Positions 26,447-34,963 of a stretch of DNA of 64,000 nucleotides are shown piece after piece. Each line of letters begins with the position of its first letter. Positions within the stretch are counted from its first letter, which is position 1. Source of the stretch: Acidobacteriota bacterium (GTDB taxonomy: Bacteria; Acidobacteriota; Terriglobia; Acidiferrales; UBA7541); NCBI GenBank assembly GCA_003225315.1, contig QHZD01000024.1:1-64000 (forward strand), in the 5' to 3' direction. The notes beneath the pieces were generated by a model. That model made no database searches, was not told the DNA's origin, and worked only from the letters and a program-made list of their open reading frames with translations. The translations under genes and the position numbers were made by a program.

Positions 26447-27178
26447 GTGCACCGCACCGGCGATCTGTACGGACATTTTCAAACGCTCGAGCAGCAGAAG
26501 GAAACCGCCACGCTCGGGATGTGGATTTTCCTGGTCACCGAAGTTCTGTTCTTCGGCGGCATGTTCCTCACTTACACCATCAATCGCAGCGCGTTCAGCA
26601 CCGCTTTCGGTATCGGTAGCAATACTTTGGACATCACTTTGGGCGCCGGCAACACCGTTGTGCTGATTATGAGCAGTCTGACCATGGCCATGGCCGTCTG
26701 GTCCGCCCAGGTAGGCAAAAAGAAATTGGTCAGTATTTTCCTGATCGCCACACTTGGCCTCGGCACCGTCTTTCTTGGCGTCAAAGCCATTGAATACAAG
26801 CAGAAGTTCGACCACCACCTCATTCCCGGCCGCGGCTTTGACATGAAGTACCATCCGGCGCATCCCATGGCGGGCGATGACCTTAAGGAATTGGCCCTGG
26901 AGAAGAAGGAAGTGGATGAGGCTTTCGCCGTCGATCCCGACATCAACTTTCATGGCCAGCTCTATTTCTCCCTCTACTTCGGCATGACCGGGCTGCACGC
27001 CCTCCATATGATCGTGGGCGTTGGCCTCCTCATATGGCTCATCAAGGGCTCTTTCGGCGGGCGCTTCACCCCGCAGTACAACACGCCCGTCGAAATCGTC
27101 GGCTTGTACTGGCACTTCGTCGATATTGTGTGGATCTATCTGTTCCCGTTGTTATATCTGATTGACAGGCACCGGTAG
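26447..27178 (+). CDS. coxC: Cytochrome c oxidase subunit III
   Basis: 243-residue membrane subunit of the heme-copper oxidase with about five to seven helices. Family motifs include GMWIFLVTEVLFFGGMF near the N-terminus, FFSLYFGMTGLHALHMIVG-like (reads YFSLYFGMTGLHALHM) and a terminal YWHFVDIVWIYLFPLLY. A hydrophilic insert of ~60 residues (~120-170) separates helices. The likely start is GTG 26447, preceded by GGAAGAGGAG. It stabilises subunit I; it has no metal site. Confidence 0.92.
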   Translation: MHRTGDLYGHFQTLEQQKETATLGMWIFLVTEVLFFGGMFLTYTINRSAFSTAFGIGSNTLDITLGAGNTVVLIMSSLTMAMAVWSAQVGKKKLVSIFLIATLGLGTVFLGVKAIEYKQKFDHHLIPGRGFDMKYHPAHPMAGDDLKELALEKKEVDEAFAVDPDINFHGQLYFSLYFGMTGLHALHMIVGVGLLIWLIKGSFGGRFTPQYNTPVEIVGLYWHFVDIVWIYLFPLLYLIDRHR

Positions 27179-27189
27179 GAGGGTCGCGC

Positions 27190-27510
27190 GTGTCCGAGCA
27201 CATTGTTTCGCCAAAAGTTTATATCGTCATTTTCGCGTCCTTGATGCTTGGCACAGGCCTTACCGTTTGGGCCGCATTCCAGAACTTTCATCAATACAAC
27301 ATCGTCATCGCACTGGGCATTGCCACGATCAAGGCCACGCTCGTTGTTCTCTACTTCATGCACGCACGCTACAGCCCCGGGCGCACCCAGTTGGTGATCG
27401 TTTGCTCTGTCTTTTGGCTGGCGATCATGTTGGCTCTCACGCTCGCCGATTACGATACGCGGCCCCACGACATAACGCTTGCCGCGCCTCAGGTCTTTTA
27501 CTGCGTCTGA
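27190..27510 (+). CDS. coxD: Cytochrome c oxidase subunit IV (CyoD/CtaF-like)
   Basis: 106-residue protein with three membrane helices and a GTG start at 27190 behind GGAGGG. It contains FASLMLGTGLTVWAAF, the family-typical IKATLVVLYFMHARY and a final helix ending at ALTLADYD. It is the last gene of the act-cox block. The product is an accessory subunit thought to help assembly of CuB and subunit I. Confidence 0.88.
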   Translation: MSEHIVSPKVYIVIFASLMLGTGLTVWAAFQNFHQYNIVIALGIATIKATLVVLYFMHARYSPGRTQLVIVCSVFWLAIMLALTLADYDTRPHDITLAAPQVFYCV

Positions 27511-27870
27511 TCACGATATACATTTTTGACCCCGAACTCGCGTTCAAGCACACTTTCGCCGAGTATAGAATCCGGGGTGTTTGGGGTGTCGGCAACCCTG
27601 GGGAAGATCTTGGGTCACCCTTCGGCGAAAGTGTAAGGGGGGAGTAGCGAACCGGCCCAGCCCTCAATCCCCTAAAGGGATCCTCGGCTCGCCTCCCCCA
27701 CCTGCCTAACGGGTGCAAGCTCCAGGCCACTCTTAACATGTTTGTTTTCAACGAACTGCCGTGTGAATTCCAAGTAAAAAAGCTCTACCGCCCCCGAAAA
27801 TTTACCTGCCTTAGTACTTCGCAAGCGACAGTTCAAAGAACTCCGAATTTGCTGGAAGGAGAATTCCGGA
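27511..27870. other. Intergenic region with a long inverted repeat
   Basis: No gene is supported between the convergent coxD and TPR genes. CACTTTCGCCGA (27551-27562) and its exact complement (27622-27633) flank 59 nt, forming an 83-nt element that may fold as a terminator-like or REP/MITE-like structure. Downstream is G/C-rich sequence with short inverted pieces such as CCCCTAAAGGG. Confidence 0.4.
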
Positions 27871-29403
27871 TTACTCATGCAATTTACCCGACATTCCGGC
27901 CATTTGAGCGGCCTCCGCTGCTCCCTTCAAAGCATTTCGTCTTCCCGGCGCTGTAATTAATACCTGCCGGTATGCGGTCAGCGCCTCCTTCGGTCGGTTC
28001 ATTTCCATGAGCAAATCACCAAACAATTCCCGCGCGGGTCGGATTGCTCCGGGCGTGACGGCATGTTTTTCCCCGGCATCCTCGTGATCCGCCGCCATTC
28101 TTAGCAGACGAAAAGCGTCATACGTTCGATGCTCAGCGAACGCCACCCATCCGCCGGCTTCCTTGCCTTGAATAGTCACTTGCTCCGCCCAGTAAGCGTC
28201 GCCTTTTCCCTCTAATTCTCCCGAAAGTCTGCGCACCTGCTCTGTGTGTTGCCTCGCGGCTTGCAGATCTCCCGCGTGCACGGCTCCCAGCGCCGCCGCC
28301 CAATGCGAAATCGCCGCCACTTGCGGCTCCACCTCTGGATCGGGCTCCAGGTTTTCGGCTTCCTTCCATTGATGCTGTTCCAGCACGCACCGCGCGCGAA
28401 TGGCAGCTTTTGCATAGTGGATCTTGAACAGGGACGAAGGGTTTTCCTTTCCCACGGCAGGCAGGTTGTCCCTGATCTTTTCCGCCTCGTCATTCCGTCC
28501 CAATTGCAGGTAAGCGTAGACCAGATAATCCAGGGCATGAAACTCGTCACCCCGATCGCCGTGCTTTTGTGCTGCTGCTACCGCGGCCACGTTCGAAGAA
28601 ATCGACTCCTCCCACAATCCGAGCCGCGTGTAGATATGCGACGGCATGTGCAGCGCGTGTGGCAAGTCGGGAGCGATCTTGGAGTAGGCCCGTGCCACTG
28701 TCACACCCTGTGATGCGAGCGCCGGATTGTCATACGCATGGATCAGGTAGTGCGCCGCTCCGGGATGGTCGGGATGCGCGGCAAACAGGGGTTCCAGGAT
28801 CGCCGCCGCCTTCCGTTGATTGTCATACGTCTTGTCCTCCGGCGCAGCGGTCGCCACCAGCGCCAGCGCATAGAATATCGCCGCTTCCTGGTCTTTTGGA
28901 TTTCGCTCGTATACTCCTCCCATCGCATCGCGATAGGCTTTGGCGCGAGCCGCGTGGTCTTGCTTCTCCCGGCCGTCATAGAATTTGCCGAGCGCCTCGA
29001 TGAATTCTTTTTCCCGTGGGGTTGCCGGCTTCAGTTCCCGCGCCTTCTGAATCTCCGCGGAGCCGCGTTGCAATTCCGCCTGCCCTGGCCAGGGATCCCA
29101 TAGTTGATGGTATTCCGTCATCGCCAGTCCCCAGTGTGCCATCGCGCACCGGGAATCTCTTGCCGCCGCTTCGCGAAATGCCTCGGCGGACTCTTCATAG
29201 GTGAATGAATGCAGGAGCGCGATGCCGCGCGTGAACGATTCTTGCGCTTTGGCCGTGCACGACACCCGAAATTCCACGGTTCCGAGGGATCCCGCCGCTC
29301 CGTGCGTTCTATGCTCTTGTCCGCACGCGGCTTTGCAACTCAAAGGCAATAAGAGTCCGAGGGCGCACAACCGCTTGATCGTCTCTTTGCTCGTTCTTCC
29401 CAA
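27871..29403 (-). CDS. Secreted tetratricopeptide-repeat protein
   Basis: 510-residue exported helical repeat protein of unknown role. The TTG start at 29403 is supported by AGGAG 8 nt upstream, and a signal-like segment (LCALGLLLPLSCKAACG) follows. TPR-like pairs recur: ESFTRGIALLHSFTYEESAE at ~54-75, EHALDYLVYAYLQLGRNDEAE-like helices in the middle (reads FHALDYLVYAYLQLGRNDEA), and DLLMEMNRPKEALTAYRQ near the C-terminus. AHYLIHAYDNP and LHMPSHIYTRLG motifs are shared by a family of large bacterial TPR proteins. No enzyme motif is present; it probably acts as a periplasmic scaffold. Confidence 0.8.
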   Translation of the reverse strand: MGRTSKETIKRLCALGLLLPLSCKAACGQEHRTHGAAGSLGTVEFRVSCTAKAQESFTRGIALLHSFTYEESAEAFREAAARDSRCAMAHWGLAMTEYHQLWDPWPGQAELQRGSAEIQKARELKPATPREKEFIEALGKFYDGREKQDHAARAKAYRDAMGGVYERNPKDQEAAIFYALALVATAAPEDKTYDNQRKAAAILEPLFAAHPDHPGAAHYLIHAYDNPALASQGVTVARAYSKIAPDLPHALHMPSHIYTRLGLWEESISSNVAAVAAAQKHGDRGDEFHALDYLVYAYLQLGRNDEAEKIRDNLPAVGKENPSSLFKIHYAKAAIRARCVLEQHQWKEAENLEPDPEVEPQVAAISHWAAALGAVHAGDLQAARQHTEQVRRLSGELEGKGDAYWAEQVTIQGKEAGGWVAFAEHRTYDAFRLLRMAADHEDAGEKHAVTPGAIRPARELFGDLLMEMNRPKEALTAYRQVLITAPGRRNALKGAAEAAQMAGMSGKLHE

Positions 29404-29570
29404 GTCAGGACTCCTGCTGGAAAATCATTTGCCCTCGATGGTAGTTCTCATGGTCTAAAGCGTCAATCCAACCCTGATTTGTTGCATTCATTCCACCGCT
29501 TGCCGAAAACTTGTCGCACACCCGCGCACAGAGTAGACTTTTCGCCTGCATTAGCTTGGGAGGTATCTCC

Positions 29571-30470
29571 ATGCCCCGCACGGTTCGCTGTGGCCTGATT
29601 CAGGCACGATGTGAATGGTCTCCGGAAGGGTTTTCGCTCGCCGACATCAAGAAGAAAATGATCGCCAAGCACGAGCGCTTGATCGCCGACGCCGCCAAGA
29701 AAAAAGTGCAAATCCTCGGCCTGCAGGAACTCTTCTATGGCCCGTACTTTTGCGCCGAGCAGCAGACTCGCTGGTACGAATTGACCGAACGCATCCCCAA
29801 TGGACCCACCATCTCGCTGATGCAAAAACTCGCCAAAAAGCACCAGATGGTCCTCGTCGTCCCCGTTTACGAAGTGGAAATGACCGGCGTTTACTTCAAC
29901 ACTGCCGCGGTCATCGACGCCGACGGCCGTTACCTCGGCAAATACCGCAAGCACCACATTCCTCATTGCCATCCGGGCTTTTGGGAGAAGTTTTATTTCA
30001 CGCCCGGCAACGCCGGCTACCCCGTCTTCCAGACCCGCCACGCCCGCGTCGGCGTGTACATTTGCTACGACCGCCACTTCCCCGAGGGCGCGCGCATCCT
30101 CGGCCTTAACGGCGCGGAAATCGTTTACAACCCGTCCGCTACCGTCGCTGGCCTCTCCGAGTATCTTTGGGAACTCGAGCAGCCCGCCCACGCCGTCGCA
30201 AACGCTTATTTCGTCGCCGCCATCAATCGCGTCGGCACGGAAGCTCCCTGGAAAATCGGCGAGTTTTACGGCAAGAGCTACTTTTGCGACCCGCGCGGGA
30301 AAATCGTCGCCCAAGCCAGCCGCGATAAGGACGAACTGCTCGTTGCGGAATTGAATCTCGACGAGATTCAGAAAGTCCGCGACACCTGGCAGTTCTACCG
30401 CGATCGCCGCGCGGAATCGTATGGCGAAATCGTGCGCACGCAAGCCACGACCAGCGCCGCAGCCAGTTAG
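29571..30470 (+). CDS. Nitrilase-superfamily amidohydrolase, probable beta-ureidopropionase / N-carbamoyl amidase
   Basis: 299-residue carbon-nitrogen hydrolase. The catalytic triad is visible: Glu in LGLQELFYG (~48), Lys in LGKYRKHHIP (~124) and Cys in VYICYDRHFPEG (~165). ATG 29571 behind GGGAGGT is preferred over the earlier in-frame start at 29511. Such enzymes hydrolyse N-carbamoyl-beta-alanine or N-carbamoyl amino acids, the last step of reductive pyrimidine or hydantoin breakdown. Placement beside a nucleobase transporter and a dihydropyrimidinase supports that role over a plain nitrilase. Confidence 0.88.
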   Translation: MPRTVRCGLIQARCEWSPEGFSLADIKKKMIAKHERLIADAAKKKVQILGLQELFYGPYFCAEQQTRWYELTERIPNGPTISLMQKLAKKHQMVLVVPVYEVEMTGVYFNTAAVIDADGRYLGKYRKHHIPHCHPGFWEKFYFTPGNAGYPVFQTRHARVGVYICYDRHFPEGARILGLNGAEIVYNPSATVAGLSEYLWELEQPAHAVANAYFVAAINRVGTEAPWKIGEFYGKSYFCDPRGKIVAQASRDKDELLVAELNLDEIQKVRDTWQFYRDRRAESYGEIVRTQATTSAAAS

Positions 30471-30537
30471 GTTATGTTCCGCCTCCCGGCAAACGCAGTT
30501 GCGATTCGCGATAAGGAGATGGGAGCAGACCTTCACG

Positions 30538-31971
30538 ATGAGTGAAATTCACAGCGCCGCGCTTCGCGCCGAAACTATTCAGAACAGTTCGCTCTACAAC
30601 AAGGACCTCGCTCCCGTCCCCGGCGAACGCCGCGTCTGGCGCACCTACAATTACGCCGCCCTGTGGATTTCCATGAGCGTGAACATTCCCACGTACATGC
30701 TCGCCAGCGGCATGATCGCGGGCGGCATGAACTGGCGGCAGGCGCTCTTTACCGTTTTTCTCGGCAACGTGCTGGTGCTGATTCCCATGCTGCTCAACGC
30801 CCACGCCGGCGCGCAGTACGGCATCCCGTTCCCGGTTTTTGCGCGCGCGTCCTTCGGCGTTCTCGGCGCTAACGTTCCCGCCATTCTGCGCGCTCTTGTT
30901 GCCTGCGGCTGGTTCGGCATTCAAACCTGGATCGGCGGCGAAGCTATCAACGCCATGATAGTCGCGCTTGCGCCTTCTTGGGCGCGCTTTTCGTTCGGCC
31001 CGGCCATGTGCTTCGTTTTCTTCTGGCTCCTCAACGTTCTTGTAATTCTTCGCGGTATCGAAACCATCCGCTTCTTGCAAGGCATCTCCGCTCCGTTCCT
31101 GCTCCTCATCGGACTTGCTCTTCTTCTTTGGGCCCGCAGCAAGGCTGGCGGCTTCGGCCCCATGCTGGCCACGCCCTCGAAATTTCAAACCTTTGGCGAA
31201 TTCTTTCGCTTCTTTATCCCTTCACTCACTGGAGTAGTCGGTTTCTGGGCCACTGTTTCATTGAACATTCCCGACTTCACGCGTTACGCCCGCGGCCAGC
31301 GCGATCAAATCGTCGGCCAAGCCCTTGGCCTCCCCGCTACCATGACTTTTTATTCCTTCATCGGTATCGCCGTCACGTCCGCCACTATGATCATTTTTGG
31401 CCAGGCGCTCTGGGATCCCGTCGCCGTTCTCTCGCGCCTCGGCAATCCTTTCGCCGTCGTTCTGGCGATGATCGCCTTGCTGATGGCCACTCTCAACGTC
31501 AACGTCGCAGCCAACGTTGTCTCCCCGGCCAACGATTTTTCCAATCTGTCTCCACGCCGCATCAGTTTTCGCACCGGCGGCCTCATCACTGCCGTCGTAG
31601 GCCTCCTAATGCAGCCTTGGAAGCTCCTCGCCAGCTATGGCAGTTACATTTTTATCTGGCTCGTCGGCTATTCAGGCTTTCTCGGTCCCATCGCGGGCGT
31701 TCTCATCTGCGACTATTTTGTGGTGCGCAAAAAACTCCTCGTCGTTGAAGATCTCTACCAGCGCAATAGTGTCTACGAATACTCACGCGGCTTTAACTGG
31801 ACCGCCGTTGCGGCGCTGGCTGCTGGCGCGGCCGTCGCTTTTGTCGGCCTGGTGTTTCCGCCCCTGCGCGTCCTCTACAACTACGCCTGGTTCGTCGGCT
31901 TCCTGGTGAGTTTCCTCATCTACTTCGCGTTGATGAACCGCGTCGCGCCGGTTACGCAGCCAGCCGGGTGA
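30538..31971 (+). CDS. NCS1-family nucleobase/hydantoin:cation symporter
   Basis: 477-residue transporter with about twelve hydrophobic helices. Family features include an N-terminal NKDLAPVPGERRVWRTYNY, helix I WISMSVNIPTYMLASGM, the GIQTWIGGEAI segment and NIPDFTRYAR. NCS1 proteins import uracil, cytosine, allantoin or hydantoins with sodium or protons. ATG 30538 is chosen for the AAGGAG site and because homologues start close to it; an upstream start would overlap the amidohydrolase gene. It presumably feeds substrate to the neighbouring hydrolases. Confidence 0.9.
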   Translation: MSEIHSAALRAETIQNSSLYNKDLAPVPGERRVWRTYNYAALWISMSVNIPTYMLASGMIAGGMNWRQALFTVFLGNVLVLIPMLLNAHAGAQYGIPFPVFARASFGVLGANVPAILRALVACGWFGIQTWIGGEAINAMIVALAPSWARFSFGPAMCFVFFWLLNVLVILRGIETIRFLQGISAPFLLLIGLALLLWARSKAGGFGPMLATPSKFQTFGEFFRFFIPSLTGVVGFWATVSLNIPDFTRYARGQRDQIVGQALGLPATMTFYSFIGIAVTSATMIIFGQALWDPVAVLSRLGNPFAVVLAMIALLMATLNVNVAANVVSPANDFSNLSPRRISFRTGGLITAVVGLLMQPWKLLASYGSYIFIWLVGYSGFLGPIAGVLICDYFVVRKKLLVVEDLYQRNSVYEYSRGFNWTAVAALAAGAAVAFVGLVFPPLRVLYNYAWFVGFLVSFLIYFALMNRVAPVTQPAG

Positions 31972-32047
31972 GGAGGATCTGGAAGTAAGGAGTTGTAGGT
32001 AAATACTTATTTTGTTCTACGCTCGATTCAGGCATCTGTGCAGAAGA

Positions 32048-32092
32048 GTTGTCATCCTGAGGCCACGCTTTTTGTGGCCGAAGGATCTCAAC
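32048..32092. repeat. Hairpin repeat of the GTCATCCTGAG...AAGGATCT type
   Basis: Nested inverted arms GTTG/CAAC, ATCCT/AGGAT and GGCCAC/GTGGCC surround a T-rich loop. The flanking TCATCCTGAG and GAAGGATCTC match an extragenic hairpin family I recall from many acidobacterial and other genomes. It is non-coding and probably a REP-like element. It lies within the 295-nt gap between the transporter and flavoprotein genes. Confidence 0.5.
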
Positions 32093-32132
32093 GTTACACA
32101 TTCGCAGCGCCAAGAGTGCCCAAGGAGCACCC

Positions 32133-32249
32133 ATGGACTTCGGTATCACCATGGAGCCCGACATCTTTGTGGGACAGCCATTCCTGGCTGTCCTCCTACG
32201 ATCTAGTTCGCGCAGTTTTGGCGGGGATCACTCGCGGACCGACAGTTGA
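32133..32249 (+). pseudogene. Decayed duplicate of the 5' end of the downstream flavoprotein gene
   Basis: ATG 32133 behind AAGGAGCACCC opens a 38-codon frame beginning MDFGITMEPDIF. The gene downstream begins MDFGITIKPDIS. Over the first 34 nt the two copies differ at only four or five positions; similarity then stops close to a palindrome (32172-32193). The short frame ends at TGA 32247-32249. It is read as a truncated duplicate, or as a leader peptide that arose from one. Confidence 0.55.
32172..32193. repeat. Palindromic element GGACAGCCA-ttcc-TGGCTGTCC
   Basis: A perfect 9-bp inverted repeat with a four-base loop. It begins directly where the duplicated gene start loses similarity to the intact gene. 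Similar GGACAGCC palindromes recur in acidobacterial intergenic DNA, so a REP-type element is likely. Confidence 0.45.
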
Positions 32250-32266
32250 CGATTGGGGGAACTCGC

Positions 32267-33262
32267 ATGGACTTCGGCATCACCATCAAGCCTGACATCT
32301 CCATCGACCGCATCCTCAGCCTCACTCGCCAGGCTGAATCCTCCGGCTTCTCCTTCGGCTGGATTTTCGATTCCCACGTTATCTGGAAGGAGCCGTTTCC
32401 GCTCCTCACTCTGATGGCTTCCAATACCAAAAAAATGCGCCTCGGTACTTGCGTAACAAATCCAGCCGTGCGCGATGTCACCGTTTCCGCAAGCCTCTTC
32501 GCCACATTGAATCTTGCTTCGCACGGCCGCATGGAGCTTGGCATCGGGCGCGGTGACAGCTCCCGCCGCGTCCTCGGCAAGAAACCCACTACTCTCGAAA
32601 ACCTCGAGGAATTCGTCCGTATCTTCCGTAGCTTGAATGCCGGCAAAACCGTCGACCTCGATGGCATCCCCACAAAATTTCCTTGGGCCAGCGGCGAAAT
32701 TCCCCGCGTCTGGGTTGCCGGGTATGGCCCCAAAGCCTTGCGCACTGCCGGTCGCATCGGCGACGGCGTGATTCTCCAATTTGCCGACCTCGACCTCATC
32801 GACTGGTGTCTCGGCTTTGTCCGCGAAGGGGCTAAGGAAGCCGGCCGAGACTTCAGCAAAATCGAAGTCATGGCCGCCGCCCCCGTCTGGGCTTCCGAGG
32901 ACTTGAAAACCGCCCGCGAACACGTCCGCTGGTTTCCCGCCCTGGTCTCCAATCATGTGATAGACCTCATTTCCAAGTACAAGCCGGAGGAACTGCCGCC
33001 CGCGCTGACCTCTTTCGTCAAAGACCGCGGCAAGTACGACTATCTCCACCACTGCGAAGTGGGCAGCGACAATGCCGAGTTTGTCAGCGACGAAGTCGTC
33101 GACCGCTTTTGCATCATCGGCCCTATCGACGAGCACCGTAAAAAGCTGGACAGCCTTCGCAAGGTCGGGGTCACCCAATTCAATATCTATCTAATGTGTG
33201 GCGATGAAGAAAAAACCCTAGACGTGTATAAGCGCGAAATCGTGCCCCACTACACCCACTGA
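32267..33262 (+). CDS. LLM-class flavin-dependent oxidoreductase in the hydantoin cassette
   Basis: 331-residue luciferase-like TIM-barrel flavoprotein. It begins MDFGITIKPDIS and shows GWIFDSHVIWKEPFPLL, TCVTNPAVRD, a LGIGRGDSSRR loop and WVAGYGPKALRTAG, all standard for the F420/FMN-using methylene-H4MPT-reductase-like group. It resembles the subgroup named CPS_4043, which in memory occurs next to dihydropyrimidinase genes. ATG 32267 behind GGGGGA is chosen over the TTG at 32246. The substrate is unknown; an oxidation of a pyrimidine- or hydantoin-derived ring is an inference from context. Confidence 0.82.
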   Translation: MDFGITIKPDISIDRILSLTRQAESSGFSFGWIFDSHVIWKEPFPLLTLMASNTKKMRLGTCVTNPAVRDVTVSASLFATLNLASHGRMELGIGRGDSSRRVLGKKPTTLENLEEFVRIFRSLNAGKTVDLDGIPTKFPWASGEIPRVWVAGYGPKALRTAGRIGDGVILQFADLDLIDWCLGFVREGAKEAGRDFSKIEVMAAAPVWASEDLKTAREHVRWFPALVSNHVIDLISKYKPEELPPALTSFVKDRGKYDYLHHCEVGSDNAEFVSDEVVDRFCIIGPIDEHRKKLDSLRKVGVTQFNIYLMCGDEEKTLDVYKREIVPHYTH

Positions 33263-33570
33263 CTACTCCACCGCCCAGCTTTTTCTTGACATTCTCTGAA
33301 TTTGTGATATACTCCTTCTGTAGATTACTAGGTGTGGACTGCGGGAGTTTGCTCCGTTTTCCTTTTTTGAGCCGCAATTTCCGGTCAGGTGCTCCGAAAC
33401 AACCAAAAACCCGTCCTTTAGAATCAATCAAATACGAAATGCTTTTTCTGTAACTCTTTTCTTTTGATATTCATGCAAAATGATGGGGGGTGGGGGCCAG
33501 GTTTCGTCCCTTCCCACATTCGCTTCCGACTTAGTCAGAATCTGTTCCCGCTTCAGCAGAGGACTTGCAC
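33263..33570. other. Intergenic leader before the dihydropyrimidinase gene
   Basis: Holds the strong sigma-70-type promoter described separately, a weak hairpin with T-run about 30-45 nt after it (around 33340-33370), AT-rich sequence and a G-rich patch near 33483-33498. No protein-coding frame is convincing. Confidence 0.45.
33286..33313 (+). promoter_or_regulatory. Sigma-70-type promoter, near-consensus
   Basis: TTGACA at 33286-33291 and TATACT at 33308-33313 are separated by 16 nt, with TGA just before the -10. This is the best consensus promoter seen in the window. It lies ~255 nt upstream of the dihydropyrimidinase start, so a long leader or a separate small RNA would result. Confidence 0.7.
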
Positions 33571-34962
33571 ATGCGCTTTGACACCGTAATTCGCAACGGC
33601 ACGGTCGTAACCGCCACAGACACGTCCCTCGCCGACGTGGGCATCGCGGGAGACAAAGTCACCGCCATCGCTGCCCAACTCCCCACCGAGAACGCCACGC
33701 GTATCGTTGAAGCCTCCGGCTGCTTGGTCATTCCCGGCGGCATCGACGTGCACACGCACCTCGACATGCCCTTCGGCGGCACGACCAGCGCTGACGACTT
33801 TCAGACCGGCACCATCGCGGCCGCTTTCGGCGGTACCACCACGCTGATCGACTTCGCCATCCAGTACAAAGGCCAAACCCTCCGCCAGGCCTTTGACGCT
33901 TGGATGAAAAAAGCTCACGACAAAGCTGTCACGGACTATGCCTTCCACTGCATCATCACCGATCTCGGCTCCGCGCAGCTCGAGGAAATGGGCCAGCTCA
34001 TCCGCGAAGGCGTCACCAGCTTCAAGCTCTTCATGGCTTACCCCGGCGTCTTCATGCTCGACGACGCCACGATCTTTAAGGCCATGCGCCAGGCCGCCAA
34101 GCACAATGGACTCATCTGCATGCACGCCGAAAACGGCGGCGCCATCGACGTGATCGTCCAGCAGGCCCTCGCCGAAGGAAAACGCGCGCCGAAGTATCAC
34201 GCGCTCACTCGTCCCACCACCGCTGAAGCCGAAGCCACTTCCCGCGCCATCGCCCTCGCGGAAATGGCCGGCGCCCCCGTTTACATCGTCCATCTCTCCT
34301 GCAACGACGCGCTCGAAAAAGTCCGCGAAGCCCGCGACCGCGGCCTGCCCGCTTACGCCGAGACCTGTCCGCAATACTTGTATCTCTCGCTCGAAAATAT
34401 GGACGCTCCCGGATTTGAAAGCGCCAAATACGTTTTCACTCCTCCGCTCCGAGAAAAGTGGAACCAGGAAAAACTCTGGCAGGGCCTCGCCAAAGACACG
34501 TTGCAAGTCGTCTCCACCGACCACTGCCCCTTCTGCTTCAAGGAACAAAAGGAACTCGGCAAGGACGACTTCACCAAAATTCCCAACGGCGGCCCTGGCA
34601 TCGAGCACCGCTTAAGCCTCGTCTATACCGGCGGCGTCCACGGCAAGCATTTTTCGCCCAATCGTTTTGTCCAGCTCGTTGCAACCGCGCCGGCAAAACT
34701 CTTCGGCCTCTACCCGCGCAAAGGCACCATCGCCGTCGGCTCCGATGCCGACGTGGTCATCTTCGATCCCAATCACGAGGAAGTCATCAGCGCAAAGACC
34801 CACCACATGCGCGTGGATTATTCCATGTTCGAGGGCATCAAGATCAAAGGCGCGCCCAAAACCGTTTTCTCCCGCGGCCGCACCGTCATCGAGTCCGGCA
34901 AATTCGTCGGCCGCCCCGGCTCCGGCCAATTCCTTCGCCGCCAAACCTACTCGGGGATGTGA
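33571..34962 (+). CDS. hydA: Dihydropyrimidinase / D-hydantoinase
   Basis: 463-residue cyclic amidohydrolase that opens dihydropyrimidine or hydantoin rings to N-carbamoyl acids. The dinuclear metal site is visible: HTH in GGIDVHTHLDMPFGG (~59-61), the carboxylated lysine in TSFKLFMAYPG (~152), His in MHAENG and in VHLSCND, and Asp in STDHCPFCF (~317). ATG 33571 is preferred; an in-frame TTG lies 6 nt upstream. With the amidohydrolase, NCS1 transporter and flavoprotein it forms a catabolic cassette. No dihydropyrimidine dehydrogenase (PreA/PreT type) is seen in the window. Confidence 0.92.
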   Translation: MRFDTVIRNGTVVTATDTSLADVGIAGDKVTAIAAQLPTENATRIVEASGCLVIPGGIDVHTHLDMPFGGTTSADDFQTGTIAAAFGGTTTLIDFAIQYKGQTLRQAFDAWMKKAHDKAVTDYAFHCIITDLGSAQLEEMGQLIREGVTSFKLFMAYPGVFMLDDATIFKAMRQAAKHNGLICMHAENGGAIDVIVQQALAEGKRAPKYHALTRPTTAEAEATSRAIALAEMAGAPVYIVHLSCNDALEKVREARDRGLPAYAETCPQYLYLSLENMDAPGFESAKYVFTPPLREKWNQEKLWQGLAKDTLQVVSTDHCPFCFKEQKELGKDDFTKIPNGGPGIEHRLSLVYTGGVHGKHFSPNRFVQLVATAPAKLFGLYPRKGTIAVGSDADVVIFDPNHEEVISAKTHHMRVDYSMFEGIKIKGAPKTVFSRGRTVIESGKFVGRPGSGQFLRRQTYSGM

Positions 34963-34963
34963 C

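Noticed and set aside
33553-34608. Reverse frame of 351 codons inside the dihydropyrimidinase gene
   Set aside because: Shadow of a gene with complete metal-binding motifs on the forward strand.
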